Positions 16,566 through 26,234 of a stretch of 64,000 nt of DNA are shown here, piece by piece. Position 1 is the stretch's first letter. Every line of letters begins with the position of its first letter. Made by a program: the position numbers and the translations under genes. The notes below the pieces were generated by a model. That model saw only the letters and a list, made by a program, of their open reading frames with translations. It made no database searches and was not told the DNA's origin. The DNA is from Mangrovibacterium lignilyticum (GTDB lineage: Bacteria; Bacteroidota; Bacteroidia; Bacteroidales; Prolixibacteraceae), in assembly GCF_010882175.1 (NCBI RefSeq), contig NZ_WKLH01000005.1:1-64000 (forward strand), in the 5' to 3' direction.

Positions 16566-16820
16566 ATGAAAACGTTCAAGAAAAATTACATCGGTAAAGG
16601 AACTCAAGTTGAAAACTTCGACATCGTGAGGATCTCGGTAAAGAAATCGGAACTGGACAAGTGCTCCCACGAGTACGAAGGCGAAACTTACGTCACTTTT
16701 GAAGTGGCTCGTATGCAACAACCCGACAAATACGGGAAGACCCACACCTGTTATTACCAGTCCAGAGAAGAGGAGGCAGCAGAAGTCCCTCAGAAGACTT
16801 CGAAAACGAAGAACTCCTAA
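16566..16820 (+). CDS. Conserved small Bacteroidota protein of unknown function (84 aa)
   Basis: Begins MKTFKKNYIGKGTQVENFDIV; the same frame is open back to 16404, but the MKTFKKN start is typical and the upstream portion is low-quality. The middle has VTFEVARMQQPDKYGKTHTCYY, which resembles small uncharacterised Bacteroidota proteins as I remember them, and the tail is charged and low complexity (EEEAAE, KTSKTKNS). No membrane segment or signal is present, so it is cytosolic. The name of the family is not known to me. The stretch 16821-17215 that follows holds only a hairpin at 17101-17130. Confidence 0.65.
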   Translation: MKTFKKNYIGKGTQVENFDIVRISVKKSELDKCSHEYEGETYVTFEVARMQQPDKYGKTHTCYYQSREEEAAEVPQKTSKTKNS

Positions 16821-17100
16821 AAAGAGAAAGCTTCCTGACAGATAGGCCCGAAAAGCCCTTTTCCTATTTTAGATATTTTTATTCTATTTTTGTATTGGAA
16901 CAAATGGTAAACAGCCTGTTGTGAGATTTTATAGTCCATCGCAGGCTGCTTTAGTGTTTGCCAACCAGAACAATTTATGGAGATTCTATTCGAAAGGGGA
17001 GCTCTTGGTACTGTTACAGGACGATCACTTTTAGAAGTCAACGCTAAATCTTAGGATTGCGGCATGACTCTCTAGCTGCACAATTTTTTGTTGCATATCC

Positions 17101-17130
17101 AGTGCCATTTCCGAGTTCGGAAGTGGCACT
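17101..17130. repeat. Inverted repeat upstream of the PUL sigma gene
   Basis: AGTGCCATTTCCGA and TCGGAAGTGGCACT form a 14-bp stem (one T-G wobble) with almost no loop. No T run follows, so it may be a cruciform or a protein-binding palindrome rather than a terminator. It lies about 30 bases upstream of the candidate promoter of the sigma factor gene. Confidence 0.45.
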
Positions 17131-17159
17131 TAATTACGCTTCTGATAATTTAAGTAAAA

Positions 17160-17188
17160 TTGTTCTTCTCATTATTTCTTTAAATTAG
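17160..17188 (+). promoter_or_regulatory. Candidate promoter of the PUL sigma factor gene
   Basis: TTG at 17160-17162 and TAAATTAG at 17181-17188 (one mismatch to TAnnTTTG) are separated by 18 bases and lie 27 bases before the ATG at 17216. This fits a Bacteroidota housekeeping promoter, but the -7 box is imperfect. Confidence 0.35.
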
Positions 17189-17215
17189 CGCTGATTTGGT
17201 TCCAGACCGAAAATT

Positions 17216-17794
17216 ATGCAGACGAATCTAAACGAAAACCGACTAATCGATCGACTGAAGAGGGGCGATGCAATTGCTTTTGATACCCTTTTTAAGATTT
17301 ATGGGCCCAAATTATATTCGTTTGCATTGAAATACCTGAGATCAGAAAGCGAGTCGGAAGAATTGGTACAGGTGGTTTTTGTGAAAATATGGGAAAATCG
17401 GAAAGCTTTGAAAACAGACCTGTCGTTCAAATCTTACCTCTTCACAATTGCCTTGAACCAGATCCGAAAATACTTCAATAAACGCGCAATCACTCTAAAT
17501 TACCTCAATCAGCTCAGCGGTGAAGATTTTGAATCGAACAAGACGGTGGATTCAATCGATTATGCTTCTCTTTTGAAAAGGGTAGATGAAATCGTCGACG
17601 GATTTCCGGAGCGCAAAAAGCTGATCTTCCAAAAAAGCAGAAAAGAAGGTAAATCTTCGAAAGAAATAGCGGCCGAATTGGAAATCACGGCTGGTGCAGT
17701 CGACAATCAAATTTCGGAATCGTTGAAGATCATTCGTGAGGTGCTTAAAAAAGAAGATTTGGTCCTTCTTTTATTTTTGGCCTTATTCCTATAA
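17216..17794 (+). CDS. ECF RNA polymerase sigma factor of a SusCD locus
   Basis: A 192-aa sigma-70 family extracytoplasmic factor. Region 2 is at about 15-80 (FDTLFKIYGPKLYSFALKYL, VFVKIWENR), and region 4 at about 125-180 with a helix-turn-helix around KEGKSSKEIAAELEITAGAV. The C-terminus is unusually hydrophobic (LVLLLFLALFL), seen in some Bacteroidota relatives. It sits directly upstream of a FecR-type anti-sigma gene and a SusC with an STN domain. This is the standard trans-envelope signalling set: substrate at SusC releases the sigma factor to transcribe the locus. Confidence 0.93.
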   Translation: MQTNLNENRLIDRLKRGDAIAFDTLFKIYGPKLYSFALKYLRSESESEELVQVVFVKIWENRKALKTDLSFKSYLFTIALNQIRKYFNKRAITLNYLNQLSGEDFESNKTVDSIDYASLLKRVDEIVDGFPERKKLIFQKSRKEGKSSKEIAAELEITAGAVDNQISESLKIIREVLKKEDLVLLLFLALFL

Positions 17795-17935
17795 AAAAAA
17801 TAGCTCTTTTTGTTGATAATGAGCTTTTTGGTTTTCTTTTTTATTTTTTTTCAATTTGACCCATGAGATTTTTCTACCTCACGGATATAACATATAGAAT
17901 GGGAGAACAAGAATATCCTAAAAACACAGGATTAT

Positions 17936-18964
17936 ATGGATGACGATTTAAAAAGATTATTACAGAAATACCAAACCGGTAGAATTGCACTGAAAGAAGA
18001 ACTACGGTTGTCGAGGAGGTTAGCAGATCACCTTGATCAGGAAGCTGGTCATCTTTTAAGTAATGATATTCATGATCATTTTGAAAACTCAGAAGAGGAA
18101 ATAGAAGACTTGAGTAATGTTTTATCCGAGATTCATCATCGCATCAATATAAACCAATCAGCGGAAAACGCAAAAAAGGTTCATCTGTTTTATCAGGTCA
18201 TTTCCAAAGTCGCTGCTGTCCTGTTCATCCCGGTTTTGTTGCTTGCTGTTTACCAGTGGTTCAATTCCGGGAGTCATATTGACGGGGATGCATTGGTCGA
18301 AATTGTTGCACCAAAGGGAGCGCGAATCACCTTTCAACTTCCTGATGGTACTTGTGGTACATTAAACTCTATGTCAAGTTTGAGCTACTCCCCATCGTTT
18401 TCAAACAATCGCAATGTTGTTCTTTCCGGTGAAGCCTATTTTGATGTAGCGAAGGACAAAAACCATCCATTTACCATATCCGCCAACGACAATGAGGTTA
18501 AAGTAGTCGGGACAAAATTCTCCTTATCTGCTTATCCTGAGGACAAGGTAACTGAGCTGGTTTTGGAGGAGGGAAAAGTTTTGTTTACGCCATCCCATTC
18601 AAACAAGTCGATAGATATCATTCCTGGGCAAAGACTTGTGTGCTCCAATCGCGGGGTTGAACAGTCAAAAGTTGAAACCTGGAAGTACACGGCATGGAAA
18701 GATGGTAAGCTCGTGTTTCGGAACGACTCAATGAGCGAGCTTGCCCGTCGTATATCAAGATGGTATAATGTTGATGTTCAGGTCGCTGATCAAGGTTTGG
18801 AAGCATATGTATTCCGGGGCGTGTTTGAAAATGATTCGTTGGAAGAGGTTTTACGATTGCTTAAGTTAACCTCACCTATTAATTACCGGATAGTAGACAG
18901 GCACCCAAAAACAGACGGAAGTTTTAGCCGAAAACGAGTAATAATAACTAAAAATAACAACTAG
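17936..18964 (+). CDS. FecR-family anti-sigma factor
   Basis: A 342-aa inner-membrane regulator. The N-terminal cytosolic portion (about 1-85, acidic) should hold the sigma factor; one transmembrane helix lies at VAAVLFIPVLLLAVYQW (about 88-104). The periplasmic FecR domain contains APKGARITFQLPDGT and LSGEAYFDVAKD, and the C-terminal DUF4974-type domain contains MSELARRISRWYNVDVQV. It would sense the STN domain of the SusC protein encoded next. It lies 141 bases after the sigma gene. Confidence 0.93.
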   Translation: MDDDLKRLLQKYQTGRIALKEELRLSRRLADHLDQEAGHLLSNDIHDHFENSEEEIEDLSNVLSEIHHRININQSAENAKKVHLFYQVISKVAAVLFIPVLLLAVYQWFNSGSHIDGDALVEIVAPKGARITFQLPDGTCGTLNSMSSLSYSPSFSNNRNVVLSGEAYFDVAKDKNHPFTISANDNEVKVVGTKFSLSAYPEDKVTELVLEEGKVLFTPSHSNKSIDIIPGQRLVCSNRGVEQSKVETWKYTAWKDGKLVFRNDSMSELARRISRWYNVDVQVADQGLEAYVFRGVFENDSLEEVLRLLKLTSPINYRIVDRHPKTDGSFSRKRVIITKNNN

Positions 18965-19002
18965 CAATATGCATAAAAATTGCAAAAGCCCTTAACAGAA
19001 AA

Positions 19003-19034
19003 AAACAGGCGGGCGCTCCACCGCACACCTGTTT
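19003..19034 (+). repeat. Inverted repeat in the SusC leader
   Basis: AAACAGG (19003-19009) and CCTGTTT (19028-19034) flank a GC-rich loop with CGG/CCG that can extend the stem. It lies between the anti-sigma and SusC genes, 47 bases before the SusC start. It could be an RNA processing or attenuation element; no T run follows, so I do not call it a terminator. Confidence 0.4.
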
Positions 19035-19081
19035 AAACGTGTTAAATATCACTGTAGTTAATAATTTAACGGTCTAAATTT

Positions 19082-22000
19082 ATGAAAAAAAAGTCAGAAT
19101 CCCGGGCATGGGAAGGCTATGCCCTAAAAAAATGCTTCAAGATTATGAAGGTCTTTTTGTTTATCCTATTTCTGAGTATAGGGCAGCTCCTGGCAGTCGA
19201 CTCTTACTCACAAAGAACAAAGCTCTCACTTGAACTAAACCATACCGAGTTGCTGCGCGTTCTCGATGAGATTGAAAATCAAACAGATTTCTACTTCCTT
19301 TTTAATGAAAAACTGATAGATGTTGATCGGAAGGTCAGTATCAGTGCGAAAGATCAGGATATTCAAACGATTCTTAATCATATATTTGATGATACGAATG
19401 TCGATTACCAGGTTGTTGATCGGAAAATCGTTTTGTCTCCCAAAGATGTTTATGAAATTCAGGCGAATAAGGATGTGAAGGGATCGGTTAAAAATTCTGA
19501 AGGGGATCCGATCACGGGGGTGACTATTGCCGTAAAAGGAACAACCAGAGGAACGATTACTGATGCCGATGGAAATTTTACACTTGGTGGTGTTAGTCCC
19601 GAAACGACGTTGGTTTTTTCATTCGTCGGCATGGAGTCGCAGGAAGTACTTGTCGGTTCCGAAACCGTATTTAATATTGTTATGAAGGAAAGTGCTATTG
19701 GGCTGGAAGAAGTTGTTGCCATTGGTTATGGAACAGTGAAAAAGGCAGACCTGACAGGTGCGGTATCAGTTGTAAAAGCGGACGATTTTAAAAACGTAAC
19801 AGCCTTAAACGTCGGTGATGCAATTCAAGGTTTGGTTGCCGGTGTAAATATTCGTTCAAGTGGTGGCGTCGGAAGTGAACCAACGGTGGAAATTCGCGGT
19901 TTAGGTAACTTCACGAACAACAATCCACTTTACATTATCGACGGTTTACCAACTTCAGGTAACCGCGACTTCAACGTCAACGATATTGAGTCTATTCAAG
20001 TACTGAAAGATGCTTCTGCTGCTGCAATCTACGGTTCGCGTGCAGCGAACGGTGTGATTATTATCGAGACTAAAAAAGGTTCGGCAGGTGAGATGAAGGT
20101 AAACTACACCGGCAAAATCAGTATCGACAATTTGCCGATGATGGATTTAATGGGCCGGGATGAATGGATCGACATTACAACACAAGCCTACGAAACAGCA
20201 ATTGCTGATGGTGTTCCTGATGTGCATGCTGTTCCGAACTGGATGGATGGCAATACCGACTGGAACGACGCGGTATTTCAAACTGCAATTGTTCAGGATC
20301 ACAACCTGTCGTTCTCGGGCGGTAGCAAAGATGGCAAGTACCTGGTTTCGACCAACTATTACGACAACCCCGGTACGGTTTACGGAACATCAATGGAGCG
20401 ATACAGCTTCCGCGTAAACACGGAAGGCAAGAAAGGTATTTTCACGATCGGAGAAAACCTGGCGGTGAGCAACACCTTTGTTGAAAATCAGAACTCCGTC
20501 TTCTCCAAGCATATCGATGTGTTGCGGATGTTGCCGATTATCCCGATTTACAACGAAAATAACCCCGGTGGTTACGGATATGGTGATGAAGCAACGGCAA
20601 GAACCTTCGGCTCGAACCCAATTGCTACGGAAGATTTGATGTACAACAGCGATGAAAACCTGCGCTTGCGAGGCAATCTTTATGCAACGCTGGACATTAT
20701 TGACGGCTTGCAGTACAAAGTGAATTTGGGCTACGAAACGAGTCGCGACAATCACAAGTGGTTGCGCAAGGTCGGTAACTTTACGCTGAACCAACCTTAC
20801 GAGCCATCAACGCGTTATGAGAATAAGGCCAAGTACGAGAATAAGTTGATTGAAAATACGCTGACCTACCAAAAACAGTTTGGCAAACATGATATCAACA
20901 CCGTGGTCGGTAATTCCTATCAAAATACCTACTACGAAATGATAGGCGCTCAAAAGAAAAACCTGGTGCAGGTGGGCGATCACTATTTCGATGTGATTGA
21001 CGCCGGAACAACCGACCCGAATGCCTGGGGAAATATCGGAGAGTCTTCCTTGATCTCTTATTTTGGGCGTTTGAATTATACTTTCGATGAAAAGTATTTG
21101 CTGAGCGCAACTTTTCGCGAGGACGGTTCCTCAAAATTTGCTCCGGGAAATAAGTGGGGATTCTTCCCTTCAGTCTCAGCTGGTTGGAGAATTAGTAAAG
21201 AGAACTTCTTTAATGTTTCATGGATCAATGATTTAAAGTTGCGCTACAGCCACGGTACATTAGGTAACGTCAATATTGGTAACTGGGACTATGTTGCTGT
21301 TATGAATTCGTTCCCGATCGCCGTATTTGGGCAAGACCAGCATTTAAATCCGGGGATGACCCAAATAAAACTGGTGAACCGCGACTTGAAATGGGAAGAA
21401 CAGACACAGGAGAACTTTGGTCTTGACATCGCAGTGCTCGACAACAAACTGCAATTCAGCGCTGAATACTTTGTTTCGACAACGAAGGATGTGTTAACAC
21501 CCATGCAGATTTTGATGACGACCGGTAACGACGGTGGAAATCCGCCAGTAAATGCAGCCAGTCTTCGTAATAAAGGTATCGAGTTAACAGGACAATGGAG
21601 AGATAAAAAAGGTGATGTGTCGTATTCGATTGGCGGTACATTTACCCGCTTGAGAAACGAAGTGCTGGAATTCGGATACGGTAAAGTTGAACAATACACC
21701 TGGATTACAAAAACAGAGATCGGTGAGCCGCTGGCTATGTTTTACACGATTAAAACAGACGGACTTTTCCAAAGTCAGGAAGAAGTGTTGGCACACACCA
21801 ATTCTGCCGGAACAGTTATTCAGCCCAATGCAAAGCCTGGCGATATTCGCTATGTGGATGTGAACGACGACGGCCAAATTAATAATGAAGACCGCACGAT
21901 CACAGGTAATCCATGGCCTAAATTCGAAATTGGCCTGAACGGACAAGTGTCTTACAAAAATTTCGATTTCAGCTTTGCCGGATTTGGTTCTTTCGGACAA

Positions 22001-22405
22001 GACGTGTTCAACGGAGCTGCCAGCTGGATGGGCGGATTCTCAGATAACACCAACCACTTGTCTGGTTACAGAGGGTGGACAGCCGAAAATCCGAACACGA
22101 GCAACCCGCGTGTAATTTACGCCGATAACCGCAATGCCCGCGGCGATCAGGATCGCTGGATTGAGAAAGGTTCTTACTTTAAAATCAGACAGATGACTTT
22201 AGGATACACGTTTGATATTCCGAAGTTGAAACAAGTTTTCGATAACCTGCGTGTCTCTGTAACGGGACAAAACCTGGTTACATTTACGAACTACAGTGGA
22301 CTCGATCCCGAGTTTAAATCACCGGATATTTGGGTTAAAGGACAGGACGATGCAGCCTATCCGTCACCAAAGTCTGTTGTATTCTCACTTTCATTTCAAT
22401 TCTAA
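19082..22405 (+). CDS. SusC-type TonB-dependent outer-membrane glycan transporter with STN domain
   Basis: An 1107-aa outer-membrane importer. After a long N-terminus and hydrophobic signal (about 24-40), an STN domain at about 47-118 (LSLELNHTELLRVLDEIE, IVLSPKD) links it to the FecR anti-sigma. Then come a carboxypeptidase-regulatory-like repeat (about 133-205, KGSVKNSEGDPITGVTIAV), the plug with IGYGTVKKADLTGAV and IRGLGNFTNNNPLYIIDG, and a 22-strand-type barrel ending in the aromatic SLSFQF. It partners the SusD protein encoded 12 bases downstream. The first codons read MKKKSESRAWEGYALKK; a later start at MKVFLFILF (residue 22 onward) would give a more usual signal peptide. Confidence 0.96.
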   Translation: MKKKSESRAWEGYALKKCFKIMKVFLFILFLSIGQLLAVDSYSQRTKLSLELNHTELLRVLDEIENQTDFYFLFNEKLIDVDRKVSISAKDQDIQTILNHIFDDTNVDYQVVDRKIVLSPKDVYEIQANKDVKGSVKNSEGDPITGVTIAVKGTTRGTITDADGNFTLGGVSPETTLVFSFVGMESQEVLVGSETVFNIVMKESAIGLEEVVAIGYGTVKKADLTGAVSVVKADDFKNVTALNVGDAIQGLVAGVNIRSSGGVGSEPTVEIRGLGNFTNNNPLYIIDGLPTSGNRDFNVNDIESIQVLKDASAAAIYGSRAANGVIIIETKKGSAGEMKVNYTGKISIDNLPMMDLMGRDEWIDITTQAYETAIADGVPDVHAVPNWMDGNTDWNDAVFQTAIVQDHNLSFSGGSKDGKYLVSTNYYDNPGTVYGTSMERYSFRVNTEGKKGIFTIGENLAVSNTFVENQNSVFSKHIDVLRMLPIIPIYNENNPGGYGYGDEATARTFGSNPIATEDLMYNSDENLRLRGNLYATLDIIDGLQYKVNLGYETSRDNHKWLRKVGNFTLNQPYEPSTRYENKAKYENKLIENTLTYQKQFGKHDINTVVGNSYQNTYYEMIGAQKKNLVQVGDHYFDVIDAGTTDPNAWGNIGESSLISYFGRLNYTFDEKYLLSATFREDGSSKFAPGNKWGFFPSVSAGWRISKENFFNVSWINDLKLRYSHGTLGNVNIGNWDYVAVMNSFPIAVFGQDQHLNPGMTQIKLVNRDLKWEEQTQENFGLDIAVLDNKLQFSAEYFVSTTKDVLTPMQILMTTGNDGGNPPVNAASLRNKGIELTGQWRDKKGDVSYSIGGTFTRLRNEVLEFGYGKVEQYTWITKTEIGEPLAMFYTIKTDGLFQSQEEVLAHTNSAGTVIQPNAKPGDIRYVDVNDDGQINNEDRTITGNPWPKFEIGLNGQVSYKNFDFSFAGFGSFGQDVFNGAASWMGGFSDNTNHLSGYRGWTAENPNTSNPRVIYADNRNARGDQDRWIEKGSYFKIRQMTLGYTFDIPKLKQVFDNLRVSVTGQNLVTFTNYSGLDPEFKSPDIWVKGQDDAAYPSPKSVVFSLSFQF

Positions 22406-22417
22406 ACCCGGATCATT

Positions 22418-23968
22418 ATGAAAAAGATATTAATATATAGTTTATTGGCGGTGATACTCTCACTGGCCTCCTGTAACGAGGATCTAATCGATATTCCGAA
22501 CCCAAACTTTCCAACAACCGATACCTTTTGGAAATCACCTGATGATGCGCAGCTCGGCCTGGATGCTGTTTACACCATGTTCTACAAGCCCGGAAGCTGG
22601 ACGCGCTGGATTTATTTCCGCTACGATCTGACCTCTGACGAAGGCTACAGCCAAAGTCCCTGGAACGAGTTGAAAGAATGGACTCGATTTATTTATTTCA
22701 ATTATAATTTTTGGGAAGGTAATGCCTGGATGTGGCGCGATCACTACAAAGCTATTTTCCGTTGTAACCAGGTATTGGATTTTGTTCCGGAAATTGAGTT
22801 CGACAATCAAACGGATAAGGATCGAATTTTGGCACAGGCAAAATTTCTGCGCGCGTTTTACTATTATAATCTGGCGTTGATGTTCGATAATGTGCCGCTG
22901 GTACTGAATGCTTCAAACCCGGATGACACACCTGAACAAAAAACCGAAGCAGAGGTATTTGCGCAAATTAAACTTGACTTGCAAGATGCCGTCGCTTCTC
23001 TGCCTGACCAATGGGATTCGAACAACTTTGGACGTCCGACCAAAGGAGCTGCCTTGGCATTATTGGGAAAAGTACATATGCAACTGCACGAGTGGCAGGC
23101 GGCTAAAGATGCGCTTTCGTGGTTGGTTGAAGGAGCTGGTGCCGGTTACTATGATTTGGTGCCAAATTACAAGGACAATTTTAAGCATACCACCGAGAAT
23201 AATGTAGAATCGGTTTTCGAAATTCAGTTTTCAGATGTGAATCCTTCTGGTGATGGTGATGAACCAAATCAGAATGTGGGATCGAACCGGGCACAGTTTT
23301 TCGCTCCGCGCGGTATCGGCTGGTGCGATGGTCAACCTCGCAGATGGCTTGTTGACGAGTATAAAAAAGAAGCTACTGTCGATGGCGAAATCGATCCGCG
23401 ATTGAGAGCAAGTCTTTTCTATCCTGAAATTCAAACAGACTACTCGGATGAAAAAATCTACGGACGCGACTGGCAAGCCGGTTGGGGAACCGATTGCTTC
23501 TTCCGCAAATACCAGGGCGACTATTATCGAGACCACGAGGACTACTATTCGCCGATCAACTTCCGCGTGATTCGTTATGCCGATGTGCTGTTACTTTATG
23601 CTGAATGTTTGACCGAACTTGCCAGCGGTACTCCTCCGGCATTCGCTGTTGAATGTGTCGATCGCGTGAGAGAGCGTGTCAACCTGCCAAAATTGGAGAA
23701 CAGTACGTTGTACGCTTCAACTGTTACATCGAAAGACGCGTTCCTGAAACGTCTGCAAATGGAGCGTTCGCTGGAACTTTGTTTGGAAGGCGTTCGCTGG
23801 GCTGACCTGAAGCGTTGGAACCTCTGGGAAACACCCCAAGGATTGAACGAATTGATTGGACGCGACCCTGACTTCAGCAATTTTGTTGTTGGTAAATCAA
23901 GTAGATTGCCTATTCCTCAGTCTGAAGTGGATAACAACCCGAACCTGGATCAAAATCCGATGTACTAG
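22418..23968 (+). CDS. SusD/RagB-family surface glycan-binding lipoprotein
   Basis: A 516-aa lipoprotein that caps the SusC barrel and binds oligosaccharides. The signal ends in a lipobox LSLASC (Cys20) followed by NEDLIDIPNPN. The SusD pattern is clear: TPR-like helices with AQAKFLRAFYYYNLALMF, PTKGAALALLGKVHMQL, and the C-terminal RYADVLLLYAECL and LERSLELCLEG-like segment (MERSLELCLEGVRW). Length matches the family. An inverted repeat follows the gene. Confidence 0.96.
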   Translation: MKKILIYSLLAVILSLASCNEDLIDIPNPNFPTTDTFWKSPDDAQLGLDAVYTMFYKPGSWTRWIYFRYDLTSDEGYSQSPWNELKEWTRFIYFNYNFWEGNAWMWRDHYKAIFRCNQVLDFVPEIEFDNQTDKDRILAQAKFLRAFYYYNLALMFDNVPLVLNASNPDDTPEQKTEAEVFAQIKLDLQDAVASLPDQWDSNNFGRPTKGAALALLGKVHMQLHEWQAAKDALSWLVEGAGAGYYDLVPNYKDNFKHTTENNVESVFEIQFSDVNPSGDGDEPNQNVGSNRAQFFAPRGIGWCDGQPRRWLVDEYKKEATVDGEIDPRLRASLFYPEIQTDYSDEKIYGRDWQAGWGTDCFFRKYQGDYYRDHEDYYSPINFRVIRYADVLLLYAECLTELASGTPPAFAVECVDRVRERVNLPKLENSTLYASTVTSKDAFLKRLQMERSLELCLEGVRWADLKRWNLWETPQGLNELIGRDPDFSNFVVGKSSRLPIPQSEVDNNPNLDQNPMY

Positions 23969-23984
23969 TTGTTATTTCTATATC

Positions 23985-24069
23985 AAAGGCTGTGCTGTAC
24001 ATATGCGATGAATTCCTGGGATGACCATTGAGTTGATCTGGAATACATTGAGGCTGCAGTACAGCCTTT
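23985..24069 (+). repeat. Long-range inverted repeat after susD
   Basis: AAAGGCTGT (23985-23993) and ACAGCCTTT (24061-24069) are perfect 9-base arms 67 bases apart in the gap between susD and the first glycosidase gene. The second arm is followed by TAAAACTAAA rather than a T run. It may be a partial terminator or an mRNA-stability element that sets a step in expression between susCD and the enzymes. Confidence 0.35.
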
Positions 24070-24150
24070 AAAACTAAAATCAAGACAAAAGCAGTCGATT
24101 TCTGCTCAAATGAGTGTGTGTTTTTGTCGGTTAAATGGTATTACTGTAAA

Positions 24151-25155
24151 ATGACAAATCTTATAACCCATAGACCCATGCATCTATTTCTTCAGATAGC
24201 CCTGTTTCTTTCGATTTTCGCCTGCAGCAAGTCTTCGGACGATGGAGCAATTGTCGATGACAAGCCGAATCCCGTGACCTTTGGTGATCCTTTCATTCTG
24301 GAGCATGACGGAACCTTTTACATGTATGGAACATCGAATGCTGAAATCGGAATTCAAGTTTTCCAATCTACTGATTTGAAACATTGGAGTGGACCAGCCG
24401 GAGAACGATATGGTTATGCACTTTACCGCGACGACGTTTGGGGTAACTATGGCTTTTGGGCACCTGAAATTTATGAATTAGATAACCGTTTTTACATGTT
24501 TTTCTCGGTGCAGGAACACATTGCAGTTGCTGTTAGCGACAGTCCGCTAGGGCCGTTTGTTCAGGAAAACAAAACACCGCTGCTTGCAACGAAAGCTATC
24601 GATACTCATTTGTTCGTCGACGACGATGGTCGTAAATACCTTTACTACGTTGCCTTTACTAATGGTAATGTGATCTGGATGTGCGAAATGAATGACGACT
24701 ATTTGTCGATCAAGGAAAATACAATTCAGGAATGTTTTGGTGTTAGTCAGCCTTGGGAAAACAGTCAGAAAGAGCCGGTTGCTAAAGTAACGGAAGGTCC
24801 ATATATCCTGAAACACAACGGACTTTACTACCTTGTTTATTCGGCTAACCATTTTGCCAGCCCCGACTACGGTATTGGCTACGCAACGGCACCTTCGCCA
24901 ACCGGACCGTGGACGAAATATGAGGGAAATCCGATTGTTGCATCAGATAGTGATATTGTAGGAACCGGGCATTGTGCCTTTTTCACCGATTTGGAAGGAA
25001 ACCTGAATGTGGTGTACCATTCCCATTATAGCAAGACCAGCGTACAACCCCGTTTGGTACACATCAACCAATGTCGTTTTGTGACCAATCCGAATGGCGG
25101 TCCGGATATTCTGGAAATCGTTGCTCCGAGGATTGATCCAGTCTTGGAAGACTAA
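24151..25155 (+). CDS. GH43-family glycoside hydrolase, lipoprotein
   Basis: Five-bladed propeller hydrolase acting on alpha-L-arabinofuranosides, beta-xylosides or galactofuranosides. I start at ATG 24151 (MTNLITHRP), since the GTG at 24118 adds only 11 unconvincing residues; a signal then ends in a lipobox FAC (about Cys26). The GH43 catalytic pattern is visible: Asp base in VTFGDPFILEHDG, GFWAPEI, the pKa-modulating Asp in IDTHLFVDDDG, and the Glu acid in VTEGPYILKHNG. About 300 residues follow the lipid anchor, with no extra binding module. First enzyme gene of the locus. Confidence 0.88.
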   Translation: MTNLITHRPMHLFLQIALFLSIFACSKSSDDGAIVDDKPNPVTFGDPFILEHDGTFYMYGTSNAEIGIQVFQSTDLKHWSGPAGERYGYALYRDDVWGNYGFWAPEIYELDNRFYMFFSVQEHIAVAVSDSPLGPFVQENKTPLLATKAIDTHLFVDDDGRKYLYYVAFTNGNVIWMCEMNDDYLSIKENTIQECFGVSQPWENSQKEPVAKVTEGPYILKHNGLYYLVYSANHFASPDYGIGYATAPSPTGPWTKYEGNPIVASDSDIVGTGHCAFFTDLEGNLNVVYHSHYSKTSVQPRLVHINQCRFVTNPNGGPDILEIVAPRIDPVLED

Positions 25156-25186
25156 ACTTTCCGCATAAACTAACAAACCAACACCA

Positions 25187-26218
25187 ATGAAATCTAATAA
25201 AATCAAAATATTCCTTTACGCAGCTTTACTGCTGTTTGCTTATTCCAGGGTGCGGGCACAGCAACCCGATCCGCCGGGACAAGTGGATAATCCGGAGGAG
25301 GCAGTGAACCAGGCCTACCTTTTTGCACACATGATCCATGAAGACTACGGGCGGTTGTATTACACGGTAAGTCTGGATGGTTTGCACTGGCACGCACTCA
25401 ACAACATGAAGCGGGTGTTTGAGGACTACAAAGGGCACCCGGATATTTGCAAAGGCCACGATGGAAGATATTATATTGTTGGTAACAGAAGCGACGCTTC
25501 ACCGGATATCAACATCTGGGTTTCCGATGATCTGATCAGTTGGGAACTGTACAACACGTTTACCCCGGATTTGAGGAGTACTCCTGACTATTCGTATGCA
25601 CTGCAGCGAATTGGGGCCCCCAAGCTTTATTTCGACGAAGACTCAAAACAATACGTGCTCACCTGGCACACGCCGCATAAAGAAGGAGGCGAGACGTATT
25701 GGGCCAGCCAACGTACCTTGTATGTTCTGTCCAAGGATTTGAAAACATTTTCCGACCACCCAACCCGTTTATTCGATTGGGACATGGGAACGATTGATGT
25801 CTTTATCCGCAAGATAGGGGAGAGCTACTATGCAATTCTGAAAGATGAAACTTACCCGACGCTTTACTGGACGACCGGGAAGACCATCCGCATTGCGAAA
25901 GCGCCTTCCTTGCTCGGACCGTATTCCGAACCGGGACCTTCGATCAGTCCGAATTTTCGCGAAGCTCCCATGCTCATACCATCTCCCGACGGAAAGATTT
26001 GGTACATGTACTACGAGCAGTACCCGGGAGTTTCCTACGGGCTTTCTATTGCTGACAATATGAACGGCCCGTGGTTCCAGGCTTCTGGCTACACGTTCTA
26101 CAGCGATTGGGATAAGTACAGTTTGCCGGAGAAAGTGCGTCACGGTTGTATGATTACGATCTCGAGGACTGAGTATGACAAGTTGGTCGAGCATTTCGGA
26201 ATAGAAGAAGAGGATTAA
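25187..26218 (+). CDS. Secreted GH43-like beta-propeller hydrolase
   Basis: A 343-aa protein with a cleavable signal ending in RVRAQ (about 25). The body shows repeated propeller blades: GHPDICKGHDGRYYIVGN, GAPKLYFDEDSKQYVLTWH, REAPMLIPSPDGKIWYMYY, with YGLSIADNMNGPW near the end. These fit the GH43/GH117-type five-bladed fold, with candidate acids in HPDI, GAPKLYFDED and FREAPML, but the exact family is not certain. It lies 31 bases after the first GH43 gene and 16 before the next gene, clearly one transcript. Confidence 0.7.
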   Translation: MKSNKIKIFLYAALLLFAYSRVRAQQPDPPGQVDNPEEAVNQAYLFAHMIHEDYGRLYYTVSLDGLHWHALNNMKRVFEDYKGHPDICKGHDGRYYIVGNRSDASPDINIWVSDDLISWELYNTFTPDLRSTPDYSYALQRIGAPKLYFDEDSKQYVLTWHTPHKEGGETYWASQRTLYVLSKDLKTFSDHPTRLFDWDMGTIDVFIRKIGESYYAILKDETYPTLYWTTGKTIRIAKAPSLLGPYSEPGPSISPNFREAPMLIPSPDGKIWYMYYEQYPGVSYGLSIADNMNGPWFQASGYTFYSDWDKYSLPEKVRHGCMITISRTEYDKLVEHFGIEEED

Positions 26219-26234
26219 TGCAATTGACAATTAA